A stretch of 64,000 nucleotides of DNA from Streptomyces canus 299MFChir4.1 (GCF_000383615.1 NZ_KB911600.1:103117-167116); one strand, 5' to 3'; numbered from the stretch's first letter, positions 9,359-20,166 are shown. The notes: a model not told the origin generated them from the sequence alone. Program-made: numbers and translations.

Positions 9359-9662
9359 TGCGGTGACGGCACCCCGAGGCTCTGCTGGCCCGAACGGACG
9401 CGTGACCTTGTCTGTCCGTGTCTGACCGTTTTTGACTGCTTACGGGGTGTGACTCGGGCCACGCAGATTGGGCGTAACGCTCGCGGGAACAGCGCGATGA
9501 CCTAAGAGGTGACAGCCGCGGAGGGAATACGGACGCCGTTTCAGGCGCTGTGAGTCCTCCCGGCCCCCGCCCGCGCCGTCGGCCACTCCCAGGCCGGTGG
9601 TCGGCTCCTGTCCGCTGTGGACGGGGCCGGAAGCCGTTTTCCAACGTTCCGAGAGGTTGTTC
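9359..9662 (+). promoter_or_regulatory. hrdB promoter and leader region
   Basis: Non-coding stretch before hrdB. It contains TTGACT (9432-9437) with no convincing -10 at normal spacing, and GGGAAC (9485-9490) with GTG 18 bases further on, a weak resemblance to the GGAAT/GTT pattern of sigma-R promoters. hrdB is known to have more than one promoter in S. coelicolor; the exact start points cannot be assigned here. Confidence 0.4.
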
Positions 9663-11201
<1,539 letters not shown>

Positions 11202-11220
11202 GCCGTCGTCGTACGACACC

Positions 11221-11254
11221 GAAGGCCCGGTCCCTCCTCGGGGGCCGGGCCTTC
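11221..11254 (+). terminator. Terminator of hrdB
   Basis: Perfect 10-base stem GAAGGCCCGG / CCGGGCCTTC with a 14-base loop, 20 bases after the hrdB stop. Confidence 0.8.
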
Positions 11255-11321
11255 GTGCTGCGCGCACAGGCGCCCTGCATGACTCTGGGTTTCCGATCAC
11301 CACCCGGAGTGAGGAGCATGC

Positions 11322-12185
11322 ATGCGTCACCCCATTGCCCGGGCGCTGGCCCGGCCGCTGATTCTGGCAGCCGTGGCGGCGGCCATACCGCTGGCGTCGG
11401 CCGCCCCCGTGGCCGCCGACAGCGTCGTCCTCGGGGGATTCCCCGTCGACGTGTCCAAGGCGCCCTGGACGGTGGCCCTGTCCAGCCGTGACCGGTTCGG
11501 AGGTACGCGCGCCGGGCAGTTCTGCGGCGGTGTCGCCGTCGGCCGGACCACGGTGCTCACCGCGGCCCACTGCATGAACGAGGACGTTCTGGGGGCACCG
11601 GCCGAGCAGGTGAGGGATTTCCGTGTCATCGCGGCCCGTACGGATCTGCTCTCGGACCAGGGCAAGGAGATCGCCATACGTGGAGCCTGGGTGAATCCCG
11701 GCTACGACCCGCAGAGCAACGCCGGGGACTTCGCCGTCCTCACCCTCGCCGAGCCGCTGCCGCAGAACGCGGTCGTCGCCATGGCGGCCGCCGGTGACGC
11801 CGCGTACGAGCCGGGAACCGGCGCCACGGTGTACGGCTGGGGTGATGTCACGGGCGGCGGCGACTACGCGCGCAGTCTGCGGGCGGCGAACGTGCACGTA
11901 CTGGCCGACGCTGACTGCGAGACGGCTTATCCGGGCGGCGCCGAGGGCACCTACCGCGCCGACAGCATGCTGTGCGCCGGAGACGACTCGGGTGGTCGTG
12001 ACGCCTGCCAGGGGGACAGCGGTGGGCCGCTGGTGGCCCGGGGGAAGCTGATCGGGCTGGTGTCGTGGGGGAGCGGCTGCGGGCGAGCGGGCCGACCCGG
12101 TGTCTACGCCCGTGTGTCCGACGTCACGCGGACGCTGGACTGGGACGGTCGCAACGCGGCCGACCGACGCCGGGGGACCGCGTGA
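11322..12185 (+). CDS. Secreted trypsin-like serine protease (S1 family)
   Basis: Protein of 287 residues with a Sec signal peptide (residues 1 to about 32, ending PVAA). The mature S1 domain shows the catalytic triad: His83 in TAAHC, Asp136 in GDFAVL and Ser233 in GDSGGP. Asp227, six residues before the serine, predicts trypsin-like cleavage after Arg or Lys. Cysteines around the His and Ser suggest the usual disulfides. ATG 11322 follows GAGGAG. There is only a short propeptide between signal and protease domain. It lies between hrdB and the convergent zinc-ribbon gene. Confidence 0.93.
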   Translation: MRHPIARALARPLILAAVAAAIPLASAAPVAADSVVLGGFPVDVSKAPWTVALSSRDRFGGTRAGQFCGGVAVGRTTVLTAAHCMNEDVLGAPAEQVRDFRVIAARTDLLSDQGKEIAIRGAWVNPGYDPQSNAGDFAVLTLAEPLPQNAVVAMAAAGDAAYEPGTGATVYGWGDVTGGGDYARSLRAANVHVLADADCETAYPGGAEGTYRADSMLCAGDDSGGRDACQGDSGGPLVARGKLIGLVSWGSGCGRAGRPGVYARVSDVTRTLDWDGRNAADRRRGTA

Positions 12186-12225
12186 CAGCCCCTCGGGGGC
12201 GCTGAGCGCCTCGTGAAGGCATGAG

Positions 12226-12264
12226 CAAGGGCGGCTGCCCCTGGGAGCAGGGCAGCCGCCCTTG
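12226..12264. terminator. Bidirectional terminator between convergent genes
   Basis: A perfect 15-base stem (12226-12240 with 12250-12264) around a 9-base loop, placed between the protease and the minus-strand zinc-ribbon gene, so it can serve both. Confidence 0.85.
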
Positions 12265-12306
12265 TGCCGGCCTGTGCCGGAGCTGGCTCGTCGTGGACGC
12301 GAAGTG

Positions 12307-12537
12307 TCAGCGCTCTTCTTCTGATACGGATGCGGGAACGGCCGTGAGCCGCTCCGTCTCGTCCTGTATCTCAGCGGCGATCTTCTTGAGTTCCGGCTCG
12401 AACTTGCGACCGTGGTGGGCGCAGAAGAGCAGTTCTCCGCCGCTGAGCAGCACGACGCGCACGTACGCCTGGGCGCCGCAGCGGTCGCAGCGGTCAGCGG
12501 CCGTCAGCGGGCTCGCGGGGGTCAGAACAGTAGTCAC
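12307..12537 (-). CDS. Small conserved zinc-ribbon-like protein (DUF7455-like)
   Basis: Protein of 76 residues, function unknown. One CxxC (CDRC, residues 17-20) and a later CAHH form a likely single zinc-binding site, followed by a charged helix (KKIAAEIQDETERL). GTG 12537 has AGAAGAGG upstream. Small proteins of this type are conserved next to hrdB in Streptomyces. No enzyme motif is present. Confidence 0.8.
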   Translation of the reverse strand: MTTVLTPASPLTAADRCDRCGAQAYVRVVLLSGGELLFCAHHGRKFEPELKKIAAEIQDETERLTAVPASVSEEER

Positions 12538-12826
12538 GTCGCCTCTTCTCTAGCTCGACGAGCTGTCGTACCAGGGTCAACATCCAACCAGCCCCAAAAC
12601 GTTCCCGCTCGGGGCTTCACCCAGAGAGAAATTTTCCAGGCGGCCGGCTGCTGCCGGTTTGGCGGCGAATGTGCCGTATTGCGTGTCTGTGTGTCTTACG
12701 GTTTCGCGCTGTCGGTCAAGGTCGGTCCTCCCGGCTGGGTTGCCGGTTGTTCATGAGGACGTGCCCGGAGCCTAAATGGTTCATGCCCCCAAGGGAACGT
12801 GATATGTACTTCACCCCATCGAGGGA

Positions 12827-12856
12827 TCGAACAGGCATGCGACCCTGGACTACTCT
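12827..12856 (+). promoter_or_regulatory. Candidate parE promoter
   Basis: TCGAAC (12827-12832), 18-base spacer, TACTCT (12851-12856). It lies in the 442-base gap between the zinc-ribbon gene and parE, in which no gene was found. The start point would give a leader of about 115 bases. Confidence 0.4.
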
Positions 12857-12979
12857 GTGTTTCCGCACGAGGGTGGCGTTACAACGGCTCTACCAGGCCT
12901 CGGTACCCTCTTGGCGGCGACCGAAGCCGCGCCCTTACCCACAAGGGCCCCACTTGAAATTCAGCGAGGAGCGAACCGC

Positions 12980-15103
12980 GTGACCGCCGAGACGTCCGTG
13001 CCGTCCACAGCTCTGCTGGCAGGAGCAGACCGGGACGGGTCCAACTACACCGCGCGGCACCTGCTCGTCCTCGAGGGGCTCGAGGCCGTACGCAAGCGCC
13101 CTGGTATGTACATCGGATCAACCGACAGCCGTGGCTTGATGCACTGTCTGTGGGAGATCATCGACAACTCCGTCGACGAGGCCCTGGGCGGATACTGCGA
13201 CCACATCGACGTGATCCTCCACGACGACGCCTCCGTGGAGGTCCGGGACAACGGCCGGGGCATCCCGGTCGACGTCGAGCCCAAGACGGGCCTGTCCGGC
13301 GTCGAGGTCGTCATGACCAAGCTGCACGCCGGCGGCAAGTTCGGCGGTGGCTCGTACGCCGCCTCCGGCGGTCTGCACGGCGTGGGCGCCTCCGTGGTGA
13401 ACGCCCTGTCGGCACGGCTGGACGTGGAGGTGGACCGCGCCGGCAACACCCACGCGATCAGCTTCCGGCGCGGTGTGCCGGGTGCCTTCGCGGCGAACGG
13501 CCCCGACGCCAAGTTCGACGCCGAGAGCGGCCTGCGCAAGACCAAGAGGATCCCCAAGACCCGGACCGGCACGCGCGTGCGGTACTGGGCCGACCGGCAG
13601 ATCTTCCTCAAGGACGCCAAGCTCTCCCTGGACAACCTCCACCAGCGCGCTCGCCAGACCGCCTTCCTGGTGCCCGGCCTGACCATCGTCGTCCGTGACG
13701 AGTACGGCCTGGGCGAAGGCGGCAGCAAGGGCGAGGAGTCGTTCCGTTTCGACGGGGGCATCAGCGAGTTCTGCGAGTACCTGGCCTCCGACAAGCCGGT
13801 CAACGACGTCCTCCGCTTCTCCGGTCAGGGAAGCTTCAAGGAGACCGTCCCGGTCCTCGACGACCACGGCCAGATGACGCCCACCGAGGTCACCCGCGAA
13901 CTCGGCGTGGACGTCGCGATGCGCTGGGGGACCGGCTACGACACGACCCTGAGGTCGTTCGTCAACATCATCGCCACTCCCAAGGGCGGCACCCACGTCG
14001 CCGGCTTCGAGCAGGCCGTCACCAAGACGATGAACGAGGTGCTGCGCGCCAAGAAGCTGCTGCGTGTCGCCGAGGACGACATCGTCAAGGACGACGCTCT
14101 CGAGGGCCTGACCGCGGTCGTCACCGTTCGTCTCGCCGAGCCGCAGTTCGAGGGTCAGACCAAGGAGGTCCTCGGTACCTCGGCGGCCCGCCGCATCGTG
14201 AACACCGTGATCTCCAAGGAGCTCAAGGCGTTCCTGACGTCCACGAAGCGGGATGCCGCGGCCCAGGCCCGGGTCGTCATGGAGAAGGCGGTCGCCGCCG
14301 CACGCACGCGCATCGCGGCCCGCCAGCACAAGGACGCACAGCGCCGCAAGACGGCTCTGGAGACCTCCTCGCTGCCCGCCAAGCTCGCCGACTGCCGCAG
14401 TGACGACGTGGACCGCAGCGAACTGTTCATCGTCGAGGGCGACTCCGCGCTCGGTACCGCGAAGCTCGCCCGGAACTCCGAGTTCCAGGCGCTGCTGCCC
14501 ATCCGGGGAAAGATCCTCAACGTCCAGAAGTCGTCCGTCACCGACATGCTGAAGAACGTCGAGTGCGGTGCGATCATCCAGGTCATAGGAGCGGGGTCCG
14601 GCCGGACCTTCGACATCGACGCGGCGCGCTACGGCAAGATCATCATGATGACCGACGCCGACGTCGACGGCTCTCACATCCGGTGCCTGCTGCTGACGCT
14701 GTTCCAGCGGTACATGCGGCCCATGGTCGAGGCGGGCCGGGTCTTCGCCGCTGTGCCGCCGCTGCACCGCATCGAGCTGGTCCAGCCGAAGAAGGGGCAG
14801 GACAAGTACGTCTACACGTACTCGGACCGTGAGCTGCGCGAGAAACTGCTGGAGTTCCAGAGCAAGGGGGTCCGGTACAAGGACTCCATCCAGCGGTACA
14901 AGGGTCTCGGCGAGATGGACGCCGACCAGCTGGCCGAGACGACCATGGACCCGCGGCACCGGACCCTGCGGCGGATCAACCTCGCCGATCTGGAGGCCGC
15001 CGAGCAGGTCTTCGATCTGCTGATGGGCAACGACGTGGCGCCGCGGAAGGAGTTCATCTCGGGCTCGGCGGCGACGCTGGATCGGTCGCGTATCGACGCG
15101 TAG
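12980..15103 (+). CDS. parE: DNA topoisomerase IV subunit B (ParE)
   Basis: ATPase subunit of the type IIA enzyme that decatenates chromosomes, 707 residues. The GHKL ATPase lies in the first 230 residues (EIIDNSVDEALGG, DNGRGIPVD, GGLHGVGASVVNALS), followed by the transducer domain with QTKEVLGT. The TOPRIM domain shows EGDSA near residue 486 and MTDADVDGSHI near 555. A second GyrB-type gene in a Streptomyces chromosome away from gyrA fits ParE; the partner parC is at 33448-35901. GTG 12980 has GAGGAG eight bases upstream. Confidence 0.95.
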   Translation: MTAETSVPSTALLAGADRDGSNYTARHLLVLEGLEAVRKRPGMYIGSTDSRGLMHCLWEIIDNSVDEALGGYCDHIDVILHDDASVEVRDNGRGIPVDVEPKTGLSGVEVVMTKLHAGGKFGGGSYAASGGLHGVGASVVNALSARLDVEVDRAGNTHAISFRRGVPGAFAANGPDAKFDAESGLRKTKRIPKTRTGTRVRYWADRQIFLKDAKLSLDNLHQRARQTAFLVPGLTIVVRDEYGLGEGGSKGEESFRFDGGISEFCEYLASDKPVNDVLRFSGQGSFKETVPVLDDHGQMTPTEVTRELGVDVAMRWGTGYDTTLRSFVNIIATPKGGTHVAGFEQAVTKTMNEVLRAKKLLRVAEDDIVKDDALEGLTAVVTVRLAEPQFEGQTKEVLGTSAARRIVNTVISKELKAFLTSTKRDAAAQARVVMEKAVAAARTRIAARQHKDAQRRKTALETSSLPAKLADCRSDDVDRSELFIVEGDSALGTAKLARNSEFQALLPIRGKILNVQKSSVTDMLKNVECGAIIQVIGAGSGRTFDIDAARYGKIIMMTDADVDGSHIRCLLLTLFQRYMRPMVEAGRVFAAVPPLHRIELVQPKKGQDKYVYTYSDRELREKLLEFQSKGVRYKDSIQRYKGLGEMDADQLAETTMDPRHRTLRRINLADLEAAEQVFDLLMGNDVAPRKEFISGSAATLDRSRIDA

Positions 15104-15147
15104 CGCTGCGCTGAGCTTCGGCGGACGCCCTGGTCGGCCTGGGCCTG

Positions 15148-15194
15148 AGGCCTCCGTGTGGAAGAGGAGAATCATCCTCGCCGCACGGAGGCCT
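15148..15194 (+). terminator. Terminator after parE
   Basis: A perfect 11-base stem AGGCCTCCGTG / CACGGAGGCCT (15148-15158 with 15184-15194), followed by TCGTTTT. Confidence 0.75.
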
Positions 15195-15330
15195 TCGTTT
15201 TGCGTCGTGCCACCCGTTACGCCCGGCTGCCCCTTCACCGGGGGCGGGCGGCCCGTGGCAGGGCGGGAGAGGGCAGGCGGCAGCGGCCCGTGGCAGGACT
15301 GGCGCGGCGGCGTGGTCAGCCGTCGCGGCC

Positions 15331-15360
15331 CGGGTTCTCCACCCCTGGGTGGAGAACCCG
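15331..15360. repeat. 30-base near-perfect palindrome
   Basis: Arms 15331-15344 and 15347-15360 are perfect 14-base inverted copies around CT. It lies in the 380-base gap between parE and the DUF1453-like operon, about 125 bases before the next start. It could be an operator or a transcript hairpin. Confidence 0.7.
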
Positions 15361-15484
15361 GCAGCCTGGGAATCCACCCGTGATCCACCCCTGCTCCGAT
15401 CTCCCGACCTGCGGATTTCCGTAGCTTCGAAGGTGTCGGCGGCGTCCGCTGCCGACAGACCCTTCCTCGCTCACGGAGGCTGTG

Positions 15485-16009
15485 ATGTCCGGGCTCGTCG
15501 ACACGTTGCTGATCGTGGTCGCGGTGGTCGTGGTGATCGCCCGGCAGTTCCGGGCGAGCCGGATCGACACCGGGCGGCGCTGGTGGCTGCTGCCCGTCGT
15601 CCTGGCCGTCGTGGCCCTGCGCGAGCCAGGGCTGGTGGACGCCCAGCACCGCACGGCATCGATCGCCCTGCTCACCGTCGAACTCCTCACCGGCCTCGCC
15701 ATCGGGGCCGGCTGGGCCTGGACGAGCCGTATATGGACGGAGCCGGACGGCGCGGTGTGGAGCAGGAGCACCAAGGCGAGCGGGGCTGTCTGGGCCGTCG
15801 GAATCGGACTGCGTGTCGGCCTCTTCGCGCTCGGCGCGGCCCTCGGCGTCCACCAGGACTCCTCCGCGCTGCTGCTCGCCCTCGCGGCCACCCTGCTCGT
15901 GCGCTCCGGGACCCTCGACTGGCGAGCGCGTTCCCTGAGCCCTGCCGCCGCACCCGCCCCGGCGTACGGTCAGCCCATGGTCCGCTCCTCGGGGAAGGAA
16001 CGTGTGTGA
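15485..16009 (+). CDS. DUF1453-like integral membrane protein
   Basis: Protein of 174 residues, function unknown, with about five predicted membrane segments (near residues 5-20, 33-47, 60-80, 103-120 and 125-140) and charged loops. ATG 15485 has GGAGG six bases upstream; GTG 15482 is an alternative. Its stop overlaps the start of the histidine kinase, so it is translationally coupled to the two-component system and may modulate it. The name rests on overall resemblance only. Confidence 0.7.
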   Translation: MSGLVDTLLIVVAVVVVIARQFRASRIDTGRRWWLLPVVLAVVALREPGLVDAQHRTASIALLTVELLTGLAIGAGWAWTSRIWTEPDGAVWSRSTKASGAVWAVGIGLRVGLFALGAALGVHQDSSALLLALAATLLVRSGTLDWRARSLSPAAAPAPAYGQPMVRSSGKERV

Positions 16010-17157
16010 CGGACAACGTCTGGACCCGCTGGCCCTCCCGGGAGGCGCTCGGGCGTGAGGCGACCACGCGTCCTCGGCGGCTGCTCGGCTGGGTCACGCG
16101 GTCGCTCGTGCTCGCCATGCTCATCTGGGGCGCTTTCAACAGCAGCCATGTGCACGGCTGGGGCGTGTTCGGAGCGGTGGCCGGAATCCTCCTGTCCGCA
16201 GTCGTCGCCTGGGCGCTCTACCGCACCACCCTGGCGCACCGGATCTGGCCCTCCCTGGCGCTCTTCGGCGTCCTCCTGGTGGTCGCGGTCGCCGCCCAGG
16301 CCGCTGACTTCGGGGTCGTCGCCCTCGTCCTGTGGTGCGGCTGCGCCATCACCGCTCTGGAACGGCTGCCCGTCGCCGCCGCCATGCCCGTGACCGCGGT
16401 CGCCCTCGCCCTCTACGCCGCCGTCAACGACGACGTGTGGCTGACGACCTTGGCCACGACCGCGGGTCTCGCCCTGGCCGGCTACGTCCTGCGGCTCGAC
16501 GCCGAGGCCCGCGGCAACGCGCAACGGCTGCTCAACCAGGAGCGGGCCGCGCGGGCGGCCGAGGCGGAGTCGGCGGCACTGGCGGAGCGGGCCCGGATCG
16601 CTCGGGAGATCCATGACGTGCTGGCCCACAGTCTCTCGGCCCAGCTCGTCCACCTGGAGGCTGCCCGGTTGCTGATCGAAGGGGGTGCGGACCGGGATCA
16701 GATCCTCGAAAGGGTGGTGGCGGCCCGAGGCATGGCTCGCGACGGTCTCGCGGAGACCCGGCAGGCGCTGTCGGCTCTGCGCGGGGACATGACTCCGCTG
16801 GAGGACTTCCTGAACCAGCTCGTCGGGACGGCCGACGGAGCCGAGACCATCATTTCGGGTGAGCGCAGACCGCTGCCGGTCGAGGCGTCGCAGGCCGTGC
16901 GCAGGGTCGCGCAGGAGGCCCTGACCAATGTCCGTAAGCACGCTCCTGGCGCCAGGATCCGGATGCGGCTGGAGTACGCCGAGGAGCAGGTGACGCTGGT
17001 CGTGCGGGACTTGGGCGGTTCGCCGGGTGAACTCACCACCACCGGAGGCGGGTACGGTCTGCTGGGGATGCGGGAGCGCGCCGAACTGCTGGGCGGTTCG
17101 CTGCACGCCGGGCCGGACGACGAAGGGTTCGTGGTGACGTTGAAGGTGCCGGTATGA
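16006..17157 (+). CDS. NarL-type sensor histidine kinase
   Basis: Protein of 383 residues. About five membrane segments occupy residues 25-165, with almost no extracellular domain, so the signal is probably sensed in the membrane. The HisKA_3 dimerisation motif ERARIAREIHDVLAHSLS carries the phospho-acceptor histidine near residue 204. The ATPase domain follows, with an N-box QEALTNVRKHA and a G-box near GYGLLGMRERAELLGG. GTG 16006 overlaps the preceding TGA, and the stop overlaps the regulator start (ATGA): a three-gene operon. Confidence 0.9.
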   Translation: MTDNVWTRWPSREALGREATTRPRRLLGWVTRSLVLAMLIWGAFNSSHVHGWGVFGAVAGILLSAVVAWALYRTTLAHRIWPSLALFGVLLVVAVAAQAADFGVVALVLWCGCAITALERLPVAAAMPVTAVALALYAAVNDDVWLTTLATTAGLALAGYVLRLDAEARGNAQRLLNQERAARAAEAESAALAERARIAREIHDVLAHSLSAQLVHLEAARLLIEGGADRDQILERVVAARGMARDGLAETRQALSALRGDMTPLEDFLNQLVGTADGAETIISGERRPLPVEASQAVRRVAQEALTNVRKHAPGARIRMRLEYAEEQVTLVVRDLGGSPGELTTTGGGYGLLGMRERAELLGGSLHAGPDDEGFVVTLKVPV

Positions 17158-17846
17158 CGGAGGCGGCGGAGACGAAGCCCGCGCGGGTGGTGGTCGCGGA
17201 CGACCAGACCGTGGTGCGCGAAGGCATCGTGATGCTGCTCGGTCTGCTGCCCGGTGTCGAGGTCGTGGGCGCGGCCGGGGACGGGGAGGAGGCGGTGGCG
17301 CTCGTCGCCGAGCTCGCCCCGGACGTGGTGCTGATGGACCTGCGCATGCCTCGCTGTGACGGGGTGGAGGCGACCCGGAGGATTCGGGCCGAGTACCCCG
17401 GGACCCAGGTCGTGGTGCTGACGACCTTCGCGGACGACGAGTCGCTGTTCCCCGCGCTTAAGGCGGGCGCGCGCGGTTATCTCACCAAGGACGCGGGCGG
17501 TGACGAGATCGTGCGAGCCGTGCAGAGCGTGCTCTCCGGGGACGCCGGACTGTCGCCGAGCATCCAACGGCGGCTGCTGGAGCGGCTGTCCGAGCCCGAA
17601 CCTCCGCAGCGGGCACCCGCGGAGGCGCCCGACGGGCTCACCGCCCGGGAGGTCGAAGTGCTGGCGCTGATCGCCGAAGGGCTGACCAATCAGGAGATCG
17701 CCCGGGCACTGCATGTCTCCACCGCCACGGTGAAGACCCACATCAACAACCTCTTCGCCAAGACGGGAATCAAGGACCGGGCACAGGCGGTGCGTTACGC
17801 CTATGCGAAGGGTCTTGTACGACCACCGATGAGAGGAGTCACCTGA
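17154..17846 (+). CDS. NarL/LuxR-type response regulator
   Basis: Protein of 230 residues, cognate to the upstream kinase. The receiver domain (1-125) has Asp62 in MDLRMP as the phosphorylation site. The LuxR helix-turn-helix lies in residues about 163-220 (LTAREVEVLALIAEGLTNQEIARALHVSTATVKTHINNLF). The target genes are unknown; the 30-base palindrome upstream of the operon is a candidate autoregulatory site. Confidence 0.92.
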   Translation: MTEAAETKPARVVVADDQTVVREGIVMLLGLLPGVEVVGAAGDGEEAVALVAELAPDVVLMDLRMPRCDGVEATRRIRAEYPGTQVVVLTTFADDESLFPALKAGARGYLTKDAGGDEIVRAVQSVLSGDAGLSPSIQRRLLERLSEPEPPQRAPAEAPDGLTAREVEVLALIAEGLTNQEIARALHVSTATVKTHINNLFAKTGIKDRAQAVRYAYAKGLVRPPMRGVT

Positions 17847-17906
17847 TGGGGTGAAGAGCGCCGGGAAGAAGAGTCAGGGATCTTCCCGTTCTGTCCATCC
17901 TTGGGC

Positions 17907-18470
17907 ATGCAGTCAAGCAACGCTCGTCCCCGCGGAAGCGAGGGTGATGCCGAGAGCCCGGCCGAGAACCACGACGGCCTCGATACGGCCGGCGCCGAAG
18001 CGTCCGCCGGGGTGCGGTACGACGATCCCTGGTACGACGAGCTCGCCTCCGGCTGGGGTGAGACGGGCGGCGACGGCACCCCCGTGGCCCCGGTCGCCAC
18101 GGCACGCGCTCAGCGCGAGGACCGGGCCGCAGCGGCGGCCGACGTCTACCTCGAGGTGCAGCGCAGCGCGGCCTTCCAGGAGGTGCGCAGCAGGTACCGG
18201 AGGTTCGTGGTGCCGGCGGGCATCGGGTTCTTCACCTGGTACGTGGCCTACGTCGTGACGGCGACGAGCGCGCCCGGACTGATGGCACGGCCGGTGGCCG
18301 GCGCGGTGAACGTGGCGATGGTCGCGGGGCTCGGACAGTTCCTCACCACCTTCCTGCTGACCTGGGCCTACGCGCGGCACGCGAGACTGCGCCGGGACCG
18401 GGCCGCACTCGAACTGCGGTGGGACACCCAGGAACTGACGCGTACGGCCCGGGGCGGTGCGTCATCGTGA
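17907..18470 (+). CDS. DUF485 family membrane protein, symporter partner
   Basis: Protein of 187 residues. Residues 1-85 are hydrophilic and acidic; the DUF485 domain (about 90-165) has two membrane segments (VVPAGIGFFTWYVAYVVTA; VAMVAGLGQFLTTFLLTWAYA). DUF485 proteins are encoded immediately before acetate/monocarboxylate symporters, as here, where the stop overlaps the symporter start by four bases. ATG 17907 is chosen over TTG 17901; no clear Shine-Dalgarno is present. Confidence 0.85.
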   Translation: MQSSNARPRGSEGDAESPAENHDGLDTAGAEASAGVRYDDPWYDELASGWGETGGDGTPVAPVATARAQREDRAAAAADVYLEVQRSAAFQEVRSRYRRFVVPAGIGFFTWYVAYVVTATSAPGLMARPVAGAVNVAMVAGLGQFLTTFLLTWAYARHARLRRDRAALELRWDTQELTRTARGGASS

Positions 18471-20059
18471 CGGGAGACCACCAGACTCTGGCGCTGCTGC
18501 TGTTCAGCGCGTTCGTCGCGGTCACGCTGGGGATCACGACCTGGGTGAGCCGCCACCGGCACGGTTCGGCTGAGGAGTTCTACGCGGGCGGGCGGTTGTT
18601 CTCGCCGATGGAGAATGGTTTTGCCATCGCGGGCGACTACATGTCGGCCGCGTCCTTCCTCGGTATCTCCGGGCTGATCGCGCTCTTCGGGTACGACGGG
18701 ATGCTCTACTCGGTGGGCTTCCTCGTGGCCTGGCTGGTGGTGCTGTTCCTCGTCGCCGAACTGGTGCGCAACTGCGGGCGGTTCACCCTCGCCGACGTGG
18801 TCGCCGCGAGAATGAGCGAGCGGCCGGTGCGGATCGCGGCGGGAACGTCCTCGGTCACGGTGTCCGTGCTGTATCTGGTGGCGCAGATGGTGGGCGCGGG
18901 CAGCCTGGTCGCGCTGCTGCTCGGAGGCACCAGTCAGGCGGCCCAGTCCTGGACCGTGATCGCCGTCGGGGCGCTCATGGTGATCTATGTGTCCCTGGGA
19001 GGGATGCGGGCGACGACCTGGATCCAGATCGTCAAGGCGGTCCTGCTGCTCGGTGGGACCGTCGTGCTCACCGTCCTCGTGCTGGTGCGGTTCCACGGCG
19101 ACGTCGACCAGTTGCTGCTCACGGCCGCGGAGCGCAGCGGCCACGGCAGGTCGTTCCTGGCACCCGGTCTGAAGTACGGCGGGGACTGGACCGCCCGCCT
19201 CGACTTCATCAGCCTGGGACTCGCTCTCGTGCTCGGCACAGCGGGGCTGCCGCACATCCTGTCCCGCTTCTACACCGTGCCCACGGCACGCGCCGCACGG
19301 CGTTCGGTGGTCTGGTCGATCGGGCTCATCGGAGGCTTCTACCTGATGACCATCGTCCTCGGGTTCGGCGCCGCGGCGATCGTGGGGCCCGAGACGGTCC
19401 GGGGATCGAACGCCGCGGGGAACACCGCGGTCCCCCTCCTGGCCCTCGACCTGGGCGGCGGCGCCGACTCCACGGGAGGAACGGTTCTGTTCGCGATCGT
19501 CGCCGCCGTCGCCTTCGCCACGATCCTCGCCGTGGTCGCTGGCATCACCCTCGCCTCCTCCGCCTCCGTCGCCCATGACCTGTACGCCTCACTACGGCGC
19601 CGACGCGCCAAGCCGCGCAGTGAGGTGGCCGTGGCCAGGACCGCCGCCGTCGGGATCGGCGTGATCGCGATCGCCCTCGGTCTGCTGGCCCGCGATCTCA
19701 ACGTCGCCTTCCTGGTGGGCCTCGCCTTCGCCGTCGCCGCGTCCGCGAATCTGCCGGTGCTGCTCTACTCGCTGTTCTGGCGCGGGTTCACCACCCGGGG
19801 CGCCGTCTGGTCCGTCTACGGCGGACTGATCCCGGCCATGGCCCTGGTGCTGCTGTCGCCCGTGGTGTCCGGCAGCCCCGAGTCCCTCTTCCCCGGCGTC
19901 GACTTCCAGTACTTCCCGCTGCAGAACCCCGGTCTGGTCTCCATCCCCCTGGGCTTCGTCGCGGGCTGGCTCGGTACGGTCACTTCGGCGGAGGTCGCCG
20001 ACGAGGCCAAGCACGCGGAGACCGAGGTGCGGTCGCTCACGGGGGCGGGAGCCGTGTAG
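18467..20059 (+). CDS. Cation/monocarboxylate symporter (ActP/MctC-type, SSS family)
   Basis: Protein of 530 residues with the 12-13 membrane segments of sodium:solute symporters. Conserved features near the N-terminus include the substrate/cation-site stretch YAGGRLFSPMENGFAIAGDYMSAASFLG, typical of acetate and pyruvate carriers. It probably imports short carboxylates. GTG 18467 overlaps the DUF485 stop. The next gene, a CitB/DcuR-type regulator, is convergent; regulators of this class often control carboxylate uptake, so a link is plausible but not shown. Confidence 0.92.
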   Translation: MTGDHQTLALLLFSAFVAVTLGITTWVSRHRHGSAEEFYAGGRLFSPMENGFAIAGDYMSAASFLGISGLIALFGYDGMLYSVGFLVAWLVVLFLVAELVRNCGRFTLADVVAARMSERPVRIAAGTSSVTVSVLYLVAQMVGAGSLVALLLGGTSQAAQSWTVIAVGALMVIYVSLGGMRATTWIQIVKAVLLLGGTVVLTVLVLVRFHGDVDQLLLTAAERSGHGRSFLAPGLKYGGDWTARLDFISLGLALVLGTAGLPHILSRFYTVPTARAARRSVVWSIGLIGGFYLMTIVLGFGAAAIVGPETVRGSNAAGNTAVPLLALDLGGGADSTGGTVLFAIVAAVAFATILAVVAGITLASSASVAHDLYASLRRRRAKPRSEVAVARTAAVGIGVIAIALGLLARDLNVAFLVGLAFAVAASANLPVLLYSLFWRGFTTRGAVWSVYGGLIPAMALVLLSPVVSGSPESLFPGVDFQYFPLQNPGLVSIPLGFVAGWLGTVTSAEVADEAKHAETEVRSLTGAGAV

Positions 20060-20088
20060 GCGCGGCGACTGCGAGCGGGCGGCGCCCT

Positions 20089-20166
20089 CGTCGTCGTACG
20101 GCATCCGCCTTCGTCGTACGACATCTGCCGGCGAGGTCTTTCACGGCGTACGGCCGGCGTACGGCT
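20089..20166. repeat. Short tandem duplications between convergent genes
   Basis: Two copies of a ~20-base unit built on TCGTCGTACG (20089-20109 and 20110-20129, about three differences) and two copies of an 11-base unit GGCGTACGGC[C/T] (20145-20155, 20156-20166). The second pair runs into the stop codon of the response regulator. Confidence 0.65.

Noticed and set aside
9485..9511. Sigma-R promoter at hrdB (GGGAAC-18-GTG)
   Set aside because: Only partial match to GGAAT-N18-GTT; known biology makes a sigma-R promoter at hrdB likely, but the sequence alone does not place it.
12827..12842. LexA/SOS-box-like TCGAAC-N4-ATGCGA before parE
   Set aside because: Ten of 12 positions fit the actinobacterial SOS box, but the better explanation is a -35 element (TCGAAC) spaced 18 bases from TACTCT; one half-site is poor and topoisomerase IV is not a usual SOS gene.
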